Positions 34,372-45,201 of a DNA stretch of 64,000 nucleotides are shown here, one piece after another. Numbering within the stretch: position 1 is the first letter of the stretch; every line of letters starts with the position of its first letter. A program made the position numbers and the translations under genes. Origin of the DNA: Pilaira anomala. Its lineage: Eukaryota; Mucoromycota; Mucoromycetes; Mucorales; Mucoraceae. The stretch spans positions 124,001 through 188,000 of the forward strand of contig JAIXMQ010000054.1 in NCBI GenBank assembly GCA_025716855.1. Direction: 5' to 3'. Below the pieces are notes generated by a model. The model was not told where the DNA came from, did no database searches, and was given only the letters and a program-made list of their open reading frames with translations.

Positions 34372-35244
34372 AAAATATATATTTTTTTCATACTATGTTT
34401 TACGAGGAGAGCCCTATTTAAACCCTACTACATTAGGATAACAAAAAAGTACGTTTTATAACGCCTTTTTTTTTTTCGTGTTTTTGCAGAATTCATTAAG
34501 CTACGCCTTTTTTTTTTTTTTATAAAAAGAAGAGTTTGTTTTTATTACACTCAATGTGATACATAAATAATGCAGAATTTCTTTTTGTGTGATAGAATGT
34601 TTGAATTTATGCGTTATATGAACTTGTTATAGCAATCCCACACACTTACTTTTAAATCATTTCTTCAAGGTAGGTAGATGGCACATTTCGTACCTATTAT
34701 AATTATACAGTGAAGCTTTAGTAGTGTTTTATAGTAATTGATGATGATTACTTGGAGTGAATACACACTGTGTAACGAAAACTGAGTAACTCTATCGGAA
34801 AAGACAAAAAAAAAAAAAAAAAGCGTTTCGATTTTCAAAATAAATGCTGTAACACCAGTACGTATTCCACTTTAATACTCACAAGTCGTCCCGATTACCT
34901 TGCTACAATCATTAGTCTACACCCAATTACTCCATCGCAGTTAAAAAAAAAAAAGCCAAGAGAAGGCTAAAAGCATTTAGATGCAGGAGATAAATTATCA
35001 ATTTGCAATGATTCAAAAATAACTCTATGTAGAACCTAACTACTTTCTTAAAATAAAAAAGATGTCTGCTGCTAGTTTAGTTATATAAATATCACTTTTA
35101 ATCGAATATTTAATCTATTTCAATCAATAAAGTTACAAAATTTCTGTCTTGTTAGTTTTTTTATTTTAAAAAAAAATGAGAAAAAATATATAATAGTGAA
35201 AAAAAAAAAAAAAGTAGGGAAAAACTTTATATATGATAATGGGT

Positions 35245-35278
<34 letters not shown>

Positions 35279-35307
35279 ATTGTTACAATTTTTTTTTCAT
35301 AAGTTTT
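34372..35307. other. Intergenic region, convergent gene ends
   Basis: 936 bp between the 3' ends of the phosphorylase-kinase gene and the minus-strand KNH-like gene. Homopolymers and an (AT) tract at about 35249-35275; no open frame of note. Confidence 0.5.
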
Positions 35308-36479
35308 TTAAGCGGTAATCTTGAAAGCACCAGATTGGAAACTACAAGTTTCACCCTTAACTTCACTTGTAACATCAAGTTTATAGTAATAAGAAGCGTT
35401 AGGATCATACTTGTCACTTGCGACCTGGAGATGATCCTTGTAAGTGAAGATATTGGTCAAAAGAGAATCACCAGTCCAGACAGTCTCAACTAATTGATCT
35501 GCACCTTCAGAAGCTTTATAGAGTTCAATCTTCTTTAATGCACTTGTTTGAGAAGCAGAATCACGTTTTAATTGAATTGGAACAAATTCGTTCATCTTTC
35601 GGTTCTCTCCTTCTGCGGGACTAGCGACTGTTAAACCGAAACAACCCTTGGCAAATTCTGGTCTATAATAATTTACATCATCTAAGGCTTGTGCATAAGA
35701 CATGAATCCTGCTGCATTCACATGAGCATCAGTGACTACTTTAAATGTACGAGAAGTCTTGATACAATCAGGTCCATGTTGACCATCTATCAAATTGGTT
35801 ACCCAAACACTATATTATAAAATTATGCAAAATATTTTTAGTATCACAATCATTGTATATATATATAGAAATTAACTTACCGATAGTAATAAAGACCAGC
35901 AGCTGTATCCTTTGGAATATCATCAGAAATAGATGCAGAGGTTTGTAATTCATAACTACCTGCCCAAGTATTTTGGACATATCTAGGATTACCTTGAGGA
36001 TCAACTGCATACAACTAAAAAAATAATTAAAAAATTAAAAAATTTAGTTAAATAATAATAGAAAGTAACTAAATATGTATACATACATCAAGACCAGTAA
36101 TTGTCTTTACACGATCGTTAGGTACACGAGCTAAAAATAAATTAAATGAGCAAAAAAATAGTGCATTTCTTCTCCCACCCCCTCTCTTCTTCTTCTCCGC
36201 GTTAATAATAATACTTACTGACTGTAACTGTAGCATTATTACCAGCAACGAATACTTCATCTGCTGTAGGAGCAGTAACTTCAAGACCTAATATAGTAGA
36301 TTAGTTTTTTTTGTTTTTGTTTGGATTGTTGTCAAAAAAAAAAATTGAAATTTAGTTAGTTTACCATCACAGAATTTGGCAATTGCAGCAGCATAACTAT
36401 CTTGGTTACTATCTTGTGCCTTTACAGAAGATAAACAAGCAAATACAAAGATGGAAGCAGCAGCAATAGAAAATCTCAT
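35308..36479 (-). CDS. Secreted KNH/Kre9-like wall-associated protein
   Basis: 287-residue secreted protein in five exons: 36479-36365, 36287-36219, 36130-36087, 36014-35881 and 35809-35308, phases consistent. Signal peptide 'MRFSIAAASIFVFACLSSVKA'. The mature part opens with an Ig-like domain ('EVTAPTADEVFVAGNNATVTV', then 'YYYRVWVTN') similar to the N-terminal domain of Kre9/Knh1 and the Ser-Thr-rich GPI-anchored family. A second beta-rich segment follows with paired cysteines ('GPDCIKT', 'KGCFGLTV', 'ETCSFQSG'). No C-terminal hydrophobic tail is seen, so it is probably soluble rather than GPI-anchored. Kre9-type proteins act in beta-1,6-glucan assembly; this role is inferred here. A related shorter gene lies just upstream on the same strand. 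Confidence 0.75.
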
Positions 36480-36527
36480 TTTTTTTTTTAAAAAATATGT
36501 ATTTTTGTATAATAAAGTAAAGTAAAG

Positions 36528-36563
<36 letters not shown>

Positions 36564-36724
36564 GAAAAAAGAAAATGAAATGAATTTAAAATGCGTTTTT
36601 TTTTATAAAGAAACTGAGAAAAGAGGGGGGGGGGGGTCCGTAACAGTTTAGAAGGAGCTCATAATTAAATGTGTGACACACACAACATAAAGAAAATGTA
36701 AATTAAAAATATTTATAGATTTTC

Positions 36725-37402
36725 CTATTTTACTACTTTAAATTTACCAGAGTCAAACAAACATTCATCACCATCTTGTTCAACAATCAAGACACTTTTT
36801 ATTTAGAAAAAAAAAAAAAAAAGTTGTTAATTAGTGAAATCAAAAACAAACAAATAAAAGATTTTATTATTATTATACGTTACCGATACCAATAATTATC
36901 ATCCGCTTTTATATTACTTAAATCTTGTTGAACTGCTGTAACTTTTGACAATGAATCACTTCCATTCCAAACTTCTTGTTCTGGTTGTTCTTCATGTAAA
37001 AGTAAAACCTTTTTTAACTTTTTATTTTTAACCAAAGTATTACCTAAAAAAAAAAAAAATCTAATGATTTAGTCTATTACTCTATATACATACGCGCCTC
37101 TTTTTTTATGCAATCAAAAAAATCTTGTTACTCCTCCTCCTCCCCCTCCCCCTCCCTCTCCCTCCCCTCCCCCCCCCCTTTTTTTTTAAACACTCTTACC
37201 AAATATTAAATAACTAGATGTTTGTTCAATAACTGAACCCGTTTTAGGATATAAAATATCTACACCTAATTTATGCTATTGAGTTAAAATAAATATTATA
37301 AAACTTTAATCTTATATTATAAATACCTTGGCATTGTTGTTGTTGTTGTGCAAATACCATTTGACTAGTCAAAACAAGACATAGTGATAAAATTAACTTC
37401 AT
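36725..37402 (-). CDS. Short secreted KNH-like paralogue
   Basis: 123-residue secreted protein built from four exons: 37402-37327, 37265-37200, 37043-36884 and 36794-36725. All joins keep frame (phases 1, 2 and 2 as needed). Signal peptide 'MKLILSLCLVLTSQMVFA' then a short Gln run. The mature part reads 'GVDILYPKTGSVIEQTSSYLIF', the opening strand pattern of Kre9/Knh1-like domains, and ends with 'NYWYRVLIVEQDGDECLFDSG', the same Tyr-Arg-Val and late cysteine as the neighbour at 35308-36479. It looks like a diverged, single-domain tandem copy. The second intron contains a strongly C-rich/G-rich tract (37133-37180). Each exon is too short to stand out alone, so the model rests on splice phase and similarity. 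Confidence 0.65.
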
Positions 37403-39157
37403 GATTCAAAAAAAAAAAAAGTAAAAAATAAATTGTTGAAAAAAAAAAAAAAAAGAGTAAGGGGAACACAGAGAGAAGGTAAAATAGAAATTATAATACG
37501 GTTGACAAAAAAGTGGCTTATTATTAGAAGCTTTTTTTTTTTTTTTTATATATATATAAAAGTCGAAATGTATATATTTAGTCTTTTAAAAGATATATGG
37601 TGGTACAGCGACACATATACACCACCCCCTCTCTCCCCCTTGTGAAGGATCCAATCCCGAATGGATCATTCTTTGTTTGGGTCCACACACACACAGACAC
37701 ACATCTCCGCTATATAGCTACTTTTTTTTATTTTTATAATTTTCCCAAATACCATCATTTGTTTCCGGGAGTCTCTCTGGAAAAAAAAAGGGAACCCAAA
37801 ATCCTTTTGTGTTTCTAGATCGTCTTTATTTGGTAACGTAATTTATTTATACACATATAAAAATAATAACAACCCCTAATATTTTCTGTTTTAAAATTTT
37901 TGGGAAAATTTATATAATAATTACTTTGACTGCATAATTACTTTAGTACTATTACTTATTTTAATAGCGTATAAATAAATATACACAACAAATAAAAATC
38001 TTGACGACCCTTCTTTTTTTTTTCAGTGATTATACTTGGCAACTTTGATGCATAAATTACCTCACTCTCTCTCAGTTCTTTAACATTATATTCTTCTTGA
38101 TCGACGCTATAGAATTCAGCGAAAAAAAAAAAGGAGTAATGAATATCCGTGCGCGTACCACCTCCTCTTTCTTTTCTCTCCTACAATAAAACGCTCTTTT
38201 AAAAAAGCATGATTTTTCTTGTTGGAGACTTAAATCTAGTCATTTATTTTTTTTTCTGTACTATCACTTTTTTTTTTTTCTTTACTTGAGTGACAGCATT
38301 TCATTCAGACTCGGGTACTTGTATGTTGTTATTATAAATATGCAGTAATATTTCCTCTAAACCCAATTCATTTTACGTTTATTTACGCTAAAAAATAAGC
38401 TTTTTTTTTTGTACAGCCTGTTATAACCATTTAAGCTCAGAAAATCCATTTTTTTTTTTGGCAGTTCAATATATATTATTATCAATGCACTTGAATATCT
38501 CTCCACGAGGAATTTACTGGATCTACAAGGATTCAAAGGTTAGATATGAATACCATTGAGTGATAAAGTTTTTTTAACCGAGAAAAAAAAAAAGCCTAGT
38601 AGTCTTGTTTCGAAATTCATTTTAAAATAATAAAACTAAAATTATTAAAACATGTGAGATTTACATTTTTTTTTGCAAAATCAATTCAAAAGCTACTTTT
38701 CATCTTGATTTTTATAAACAGTGCACTAAAAAATAGTTAAAAATAACTTTGGTCGATCCATTTTATTATTGAAAACATGTCAAACTCGTACTTAGGATCT
38801 CGTTTTTTTTGTCAAAAAAATCTATTTTTTTTGTCAGAAAGTTTATTTATTTATTTTTTTTTTTTTTTGAGAAAACAGTGCGCTATCGACTTATTATATT
38901 AAAGGCAATTTTCTTTATTTTTATAAAGTTAATCTGAAAATTAGAGTATACATCCATGAAAAACAAACAACAATCGCATAAATAACCAAATTGTGATTAT
39001 ACACAAGTAAAAAAAAAAAAAAAGTGACGTTGAAATGTATTAAAACTCCATTTTATGGTGGGACCCCTCCTTCCATGTTTTAACGGCCCTGTCTTTTTTT
39101 TTTTTTTTTTTCCTTCGTACTTCATTCCAAAATAAAAAAAAAAATAATAATTACAAA
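37403..39157. other. AT-rich intergenic DNA, divergent promoters
   Basis: 1.75 kb between divergent genes (KNH-like paralogue and mS37). Contains homopolymers, a short (CA) run near 37684-37704 and C-rich patches near 37620-37640. No convincing open frame. Confidence 0.5.
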
Positions 39158-39455
39158 ATGAAATTGAAGCAACTTAAAGTAAGACCCAAGAAGATCCTTG
39201 AAGCCAGTCCATGTATTGCTGAAATGGGTGCTTTATTTGAATGTTGGGCAACTGCAGGTGTTGATGATAAACGTTGTACAGCTATTGCAAAGTCCTTGAC
39301 ACTTTGTATGGGCAAACCTGTAAGTTTTATTCAAATAAGCAAAAAAAAAAAAAAAAAAAATTCTTAATTTAACTTTTTGCTTCTTCTAGGTTCATAAAGC
39401 AAAAAACACAAACACAATCAATTATCATTTAGCACGTTTAAGCAAACAATTATAA
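39158..39455 (+). CDS. MRP10: Mitochondrial ribosomal protein mS37 (Mrp10/CHCHD1)
   Basis: 75-residue small-subunit mitoribosomal protein of the CHCH family. Exons 39158-39319 and 39390-39455 join in phase 0. A twin CX9C motif is plain: Cys in 'SPCIAEMGALFEC' and in 'RCTAIAKSLTLC', which form the helix-hairpin disulphides. The basic N-terminus ('MKLKQLKVRPKKIL') is the rRNA-binding and targeting part, and the exon 2 end 'NTINYHLARL' matches the conserved tail of Mrp10. Import usually depends on the Mia40 disulphide relay or a presequence. Convergent with the SR-protein gene to the right. Confidence 0.9.
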
Positions 39456-39508
39456 ATCCACTTGTACCATAATTTTAAATCAACTCACAACATACATGGA
39501 TATATATA

Positions 39509-39529
39509 CACACACACACACACAACTCA

Positions 39530-39570
<41 letters not shown>
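39509..39570. repeat. (CA)n microsatellite
   Basis: Two CA runs (39509-39523 and 39532-39570) split by AACTCACGTA, in the 3' flank of the mS37 gene. Confidence 0.9.
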
Positions 39571-39572
<2 letters not shown>

Positions 39573-39749
39573 TTTACAACCTAAAATATATACACAGATC
39601 ATGAACGATATAGAAAAAAAAAACATATATATATATAGTTTATAAATAAAATAAAAAACAATAGTTTTTATTTTCATCTCGTATTCTTTTTTTATATGCG
39701 TGTATATATATATGTATATAAAAAAATCCCTTTTTTTTTTTTTTTTTTT

Positions 39750-40521
39750 TTAATTATTATCAATAGGAGAATATGAACGACGTCTTTGAAAGTTGTTAGT
39801 AGAAGCTAAAGGAGAACGTGATCTTGACCTTAATCGATTACGTGTAGGTGATGAATTATTATATCGGGGAGGGGACCTGCCCCGACGAGGAGAAGTAGAA
39901 CGTTCGCGACGATATGGACTTCGTGATCTACTCTTATTTTGTTGATTCGTATTATAATGATGTGAACGTCTATTATCAATATTTGACATTCTTGCCCACT
40001 TTTAGAAATCGTTAGTTCATTAAAAACACACACACACACACACATATATATACTGTCTTTGCTTACTTGAACACTTAATGTATACCCGTCAATAGTTCGA
40101 CCATGCATCTCGTTAAAGGCATCTTCAGCGTCTCGAGTATTTTCGAATTCAACAAATGCATAACTATAAAAACGTTAAACTCGTTTGGTCAAAAAACTTT
40201 TGAATCTCTTTCTTTCTTTTTGAAAACAAAAAAAAAAAAAGGGACAAAGAAAGAGAGAATGAACTATTATTATTTTTTTGGAGAAAAAACTTTACGGTTT
40301 AGATGAGTAACTCTTTGGTGCTGGTATATCGCAACGAACAAGACGTCCATATCTATTTTTCAAAAAAAAAAAAAACTTGGTATATCAATATACACTTTTG
40401 AAAGCTCTCTCTCTCTCGATTTTCGTTACTAAGTTTTTTTTTAATACCTTTCAAATTCATAAGCAAGGTCTCTTGCACGAGTTCTAGAGTTAAACCCTGC
40501 AACAAATAATGTAGTCTTCAT
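39750..40521 (-). CDS. SR-type splicing factor (RRM plus RS tail)
   Basis: 158-residue RNA-binding protein in four exons: 40521-40448, 40352-40296, 40163-40067 and 39998-39750. The RRM spans residues 1-70: RNP2 'TLFVAGF', RNP1 'YAFVEFEN', and 'LAYEFERYGRLVRCDIP' between them. After 'WARMSN' comes an Arg/Ser tail ('RSRSPYRRERSTSPRRG', 'RLRSRSRSPL') as in SRSF2/Srp1-type proteins, which recruit the spliceosome to exonic enhancers and can escort mRNA export. The tail is shorter than in animal SR proteins. Start: first ATG, directly followed by the first RRM strand. Confidence 0.88.
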
Positions 40522-40610
40522 ATTTATAAAATTTGGGAATAATAATAATAAAAAAAAAAAGAGAGAGAGAAGGAAAAAAAGGGCGTTTTTTTTTTCGATT
40601 TTTTTTTATA

Positions 40611-40644
<34 letters not shown>

Positions 40645-40729
40645 CGTACAGTGAATGTGACATCATATTTTATTTTTTTTAAAATTTTAATAATTTTGAA
40701 ATACTAAAACAAAAACTTCTCTATCACTT

Positions 40730-41986
40730 TTATTGTCTCCATCCTGCGTTCAATTGCATTAAAGTAAGTACAGCGTCCATTGGATATTCAGGCTTCTTCT
40801 TTTCTTTAGAATCATCTGTCATGATTTCATTATTATTATTTGTAGAAGTAGTGGGTGAAGTAATTGTTGTTGTTGTTGTAGTAGTAGTAGTAGTAGTAGG
40901 AGGAGAAGTAGTAGTAGTAGAAGTAGTAGTAGTAGGAGGAGGAAGAGGAACTGTAACTAATGGTGAATTATGTTCACTACTAGTTGTACTATTATTAGAT
41001 GAAAGACCTTGAGCAATAGCTTGAACTTCTTCTTCATTTTGTGTTGGATTCGTTGTTTGCATACCATTCGCAAGCGCCAACATACTATTGTTTAATTGTT
41101 CTAATAACTGTCTTTGTAAATCAGTAGGGAAATTTAATAATTTATCCGCTGTATCTGTATCGATCTGTGGTAACGGTGTATAATAATTTATTTGTTCTCC
41201 CCCCATTGTATTGTTTGTTGTAGTAGTAGTAGTAGTAGGTGTAGAATGTGTACTTGTCGTAACAGCATTCGTATTAGCTCCCATGACTGATGAAGATGAT
41301 ACATTCGATCCATTGTTCATAACTACACTTGTATCATTACCAGGTACACTCAATACATTATTCACAATATGCTTTCTACGTTCTTTATCCATACGCTTTT
41401 GACGACGCTTTTCAAATTCTTCTTGAATCCATTGCGCTTTAGCTGGACTATCCCCTGTTCCATATAATTTATTGGCTCTCTTGTTGACTCTACATCTTAG
41501 ATCATTGTCTTTGTCTATTAATCATTGAAGATTAGAGAGATTGAGGAGGGGGGAGGGGGGGGGGCGTTAAATTTTTTTTTTTTTTCCTTTTTTTTTATAT
41601 AACTTACTTCTTTCTTCATTATGAATACGCCACTTCTTCTTTCTTTCTCTGTTTGAAGCACGTATATTTTCTTTCTTTACATAATCTACTTGACTTAAAG
41701 GTGGTGGCATATCAAGCATGGGTTGATCTCCATCGTTATTGTGATTGTTCGAAACCAGTTCTGCTGCTGCTGCTGCTGCTGCCGCCATGAACCCAGGTGG
41801 CATACCATGACTATTTACTGCTGCTAAAACTGCTTCATGCAATTGTTCAAAAGGTTGAAAACCAGTTGAGTTAACGTTATCACTACTAGTCACAGTTGTA
41901 TTGTCTGTAGAAGCAGCAACAGTGGCAGTCTCACTGTTGGAAGTCACAGAGGTCGTTTCTTCGGTTTTAATATGCGTGTTTTCCAT
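40730..41986 (-). CDS. DUF3020-domain nuclear protein
   Basis: 387-residue protein, exons 41986-41608 and 41514-40730 (phase 1). The conserved core spans the splice junction: 'RASNRERKKKWRIHNEERN' joined to 'KDNDLRCRVNKRANKLYG', the DUF3020 signature found only in fungi, very basic and helical, likely nuclear. It is flanked by low-complexity Ser/Thr/Asn stretches, an Ala run ('FMAAAAAAAAELV') and a long Thr/Pro-rich segment encoded by trinucleotide repeats at about 40865-40935. In Dikarya, DUF3020 proteins have been linked to transcription; here that is inference. A full CRE palindrome lies 336 bp upstream. Confidence 0.82.
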
Positions 41987-43537
41987 AAGGGACTATTCTT
42001 TTTTTTTTTTAATTATTTAACTTTTTTTTTTCGTTCCTTTTAAAATATAAAACTCTTTTTTTTTTTTTTTTTCTTTACTTTACTTTTTTTTGTTAAAATA
42101 TTCAATAGTTTCTTTTTTTTTAGTACGTTGTTATATAAAACTTCCTTTTTGTTAATATAAGAGAAAAAGTTAGGAAAAAAAAAAAAAGATAGTCCTTTTT
42201 TTTTTTTTCACTTTCCAACGCTATTTAAATATGAAAAAAAAAAAGGAAAAAATCTGCTTCTACCCGTGTTTCTTTTCTTTGAGTGAATAACAAACATGAC
42301 CAATAAGACAGCTTCTATGAGGTGACGTCAATCTAAGGTGTTTAAATTCTACCTTGTTCCATTTGGATTACAAACACGCAGGATTTCTTAATAAATCCAC
42401 ATGATACTTTGTCAATACACTCTTAATCTCTTGTTTGATTCACATTCACAAGAGAATGTATCAAGAAATGGATAACTTTGAAACGTGTTTAATACATGTT
42501 ATCAAGGATATATCAGAGATTTAATAAGTTTTTATTACAAAGAAGAAGTAGTTCATTTTGTCTGGTAAATTCCAACTTGTCTTGATCACAAATTTTCTCT
42601 TAAATAGATTAAGGTTGGATTTTTTTTTTTTTTTTGTGGTGTATTAAGAATTTGTTATTGTATCTCATTTTTGATATAAAGCTTTGTTTTTTTTTTCTGT
42701 CGTCGCATAAGACAAAAAAAACTAAGTTTCTTGCTAAAGAAGAGTGGAGGACCTGAACTGCTGATACAGGACAGTCAATCTTTTTCGAAGCATTTTGTAT
42801 ATAGTAATTTATCCCACACTTTTGAGTAATTTTTTTTTTTTGCATCAAGATAAAAGTTTTCCTCACTACTACATTGTTAGTGGTGGACGACAACAAGCAA
42901 AATAAATTGGGTAAAATCAGAGAGAAATCTCGTTCATGGCTACTGCTACTTTACTATTTATGCACCAATAATTAAATTGATATGTGTGTGTCTAAAACCC
43001 AAAGGAAAAAAGCTATACAAATGCGTTGAGAAAAGAAGGATATTACGAATCGACCAATAAAAAGTCTGAAAAATTGGTATCGTGAGCATTTGTATACATT
43101 AGTACACCTTCATCACTCAAAAGATCCGAAACAGGTACAATTAGCAAAAAAAAAAAAAAAGCATCGTGACATTGTGTCCACGCCATTTTCACTTTTTGTT
43201 ACATTGAAATGCCTTTTTCTTTCTGTTGTCTTACTAATCTTTCTTCTTCTTTCCACTGATGCATCCTCGATTCATTGCAAATATATGATCATACATTTTT
43301 ACATTAACTTTTTTTTTTTTTATTTTTATTTTTTTTTTTATAAAATACAGACTTCAATTCTCATTATCTCATGAGAGAATCTAAAAAAGCGTTTGAAACT
43401 GTAACGGTTACACGCTGTATGACTTTTTATTTTTTTTTATTTTAATTCTTAACAAAAAATCTACAATTCTCCCACTCTTCTTTTTCTTCTCTCCCTCTCC
43501 CCCCTCCTTTTTTTTTTCATATTTTTCCTTATCTTCA
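41987..43537. other. Intergenic region between divergent genes
   Basis: 1.55 kb. Contains several T runs just upstream of the DUF3020 ATG, a TGACGTCA site, and weak short open frames (42609-42896 minus, 43090-43374 plus) that are interrupted by homopolymers and have no recognisable content. Confidence 0.5.
42323..42330. promoter_or_regulatory. CRE/ATF palindrome TGACGTCA
   Basis: Perfect 8-bp TGACGTCA, the full site for CREB/ATF-type bZIP factors, 336 bp upstream of the DUF3020 gene start. Related ACGTCA half sites occur upstream of PSMA6 (near 52850) and upstream of both Xaa-Pro aminopeptidase starts (near 56780 and 63795). Confidence 0.5.
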
Positions 43538-44685
43538 ATGTTTAAGGAACTATTATTGATATCAACTATACTCGGTGTAGCTTCTCTAGGAACTGAATTA
43601 GGCATGCCTTCTTTAAGAAACTTGATACATTTTTTTTTTTAAAAAAAAAAATTAATAACCCTCTTTCTCTCTCAGTTTTTCGATTCAGACCTGATAATAA
43701 TAATTCAAAATACGATGTAAAATATAATAATCAAGTATGTGTGTGTAACCAATTCGTTCATAATTTTTTTTTGACTAAACTGATATACAAAAAACCTTTT
43801 TTTTTTAAAAAAAAACAGAGCAATGTATTATTGGCAACTGTAGCAGTTGAAGTTATCGCTTCAATTTATTCTACAAGAGTGCTTGAGTTCATGACCCCAA
43901 AGAAAATGAAATGTATTACTGTGATTGTGGTAACCGGGCTTATTACAGCACTCGCCTTTAGATCCATGTATGGTTTATTTCATCCACTTAACGATTCCCA
44001 ATTCAGTACGTGATCAAATTCTCTGGGTCAAATAAAAAAGTATAACCTTCTTTTTTTAGATTTATTCAACGCAACTTCCTTTTTTGTCTGTTTAACGACT
44101 TTTATTTGGTGTTTACTTTGGTTTTTTCATAAAGAAGAGCCACCGTTACGACAGACAATTACTCTCGGTGAAATAAATGAACGAGAACGTTTACGAAGAG
44201 AAGCAGCCGTCGTTCGATCAGCCGATGATCATTATCATATCGACGATGAACCTTTACCATCTTATTACGAATTACCTATCCCTCCAAAATACGTACAGCA
44301 ACAAGATATACCTAATTTCATCGTCTCACCACCACTACCACCACCGCCACCTGAAGCACACTCATCCACTCAAAATGCTGCTACTTTACCAGATTATCCT
44401 TCCTCTTCATCAAATACCACTTTATCTCAATTTCCTACTACAACTACCTCCGTTGCCATGGTGAATGTAAATAATTTACCAGAAACTTCTTTATCTACTA
44501 CTACTACTACTACTACTTCGAATGCAACAAACCAGAATACATCTACTTCTATCGAAATCCCTTCACCTACCGCTACTGTTATCACTATTTCGCCCGAGCC
44601 ATCAACTACTAATACCACAACCGAACAAAACACGACTAATACTACTAATCCTATAACTTATTCAAATGTACAAACAACGTATTAA
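43538..44685 (+). CDS. Putative four-span membrane protein with PY-motif tail
   Basis: Unrecognised membrane protein. Well-supported exons are about 43672-43737 ('RFRPDNNNSKYDV...'), 43819-44005 and 44060-44685, in phase with each other. Hydrophobic spans: 'VLLATVAVEVIASIY', 'CITVIVVTGLITALAF' and 'TSFFVCLTTFIWCLLWFF'. The long cytosolic tail contains 'PLPSYYELPIPPKYV', with PPKY and LPSY motifs that bind WW domains of Rsp5/Nedd4 ubiquitin ligases, then a Pro run and a Ser/Thr-rich end. A further hydrophobic stretch from ATG 43538 ('FKELLLISTILGVASLG') is a likely first exon, but no GT donor gives the right phase, so the 5' end is unresolved or a base is wrong. Confidence 0.55.
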
Positions 44686-45201
44686 ATTTTTTTTTTTTTT
44701 TTATTATTATTATAATGCAAAAATAAAAAAAGGCACTTTTTTTTTTTCAATTTATCGCTACCCTCCTCAAAAATAACAAATAAAAACTTATAAATACCAT
44801 TTTACTTTCTCAGCTCAGTATAAGTTTATTAGCTTCCCCCTCTCATATATACCCAAATGAAAGAGCCACATATATTATAAACTCATTACCACCTGCACCT
44901 GGATTTCCCGTAACCAGGATATCCAGGTGGATGATGTTTCATTTTCTCTACATATAATCCCAAATACATACCACCAACTGAAAAGTAACACTAAAAAGTA
45001 CACCAGCTAAAAAGCATATTGTACCGATGATTTAAACTTCAACAATAGAATAAAACTACATGAAATAGTAAGACATGAAACAAATACTTAGCTATTTCCC
45101 CAAATTTCTTTCTATATGTAAAGATGGGTATGCTATTCATTGCATGCAAAATTTATTTTTTGTTAAAAAAAAAAAAAAGGCCAGGTAATATTAAATATAT
45201 T
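44686..45201. other. Intergenic region, convergent gene ends
   Basis: 516 bp between two convergent 3' ends, with poly-T/poly-A tracts on both sides and a CCAGGTGG-type inverted segment near 44900-44930. No gene seen. Confidence 0.45.

Noticed and set aside
39506..39677. Frame with Cys-Val repeats
   Set aside because: Translation of the CA/TG microsatellite.
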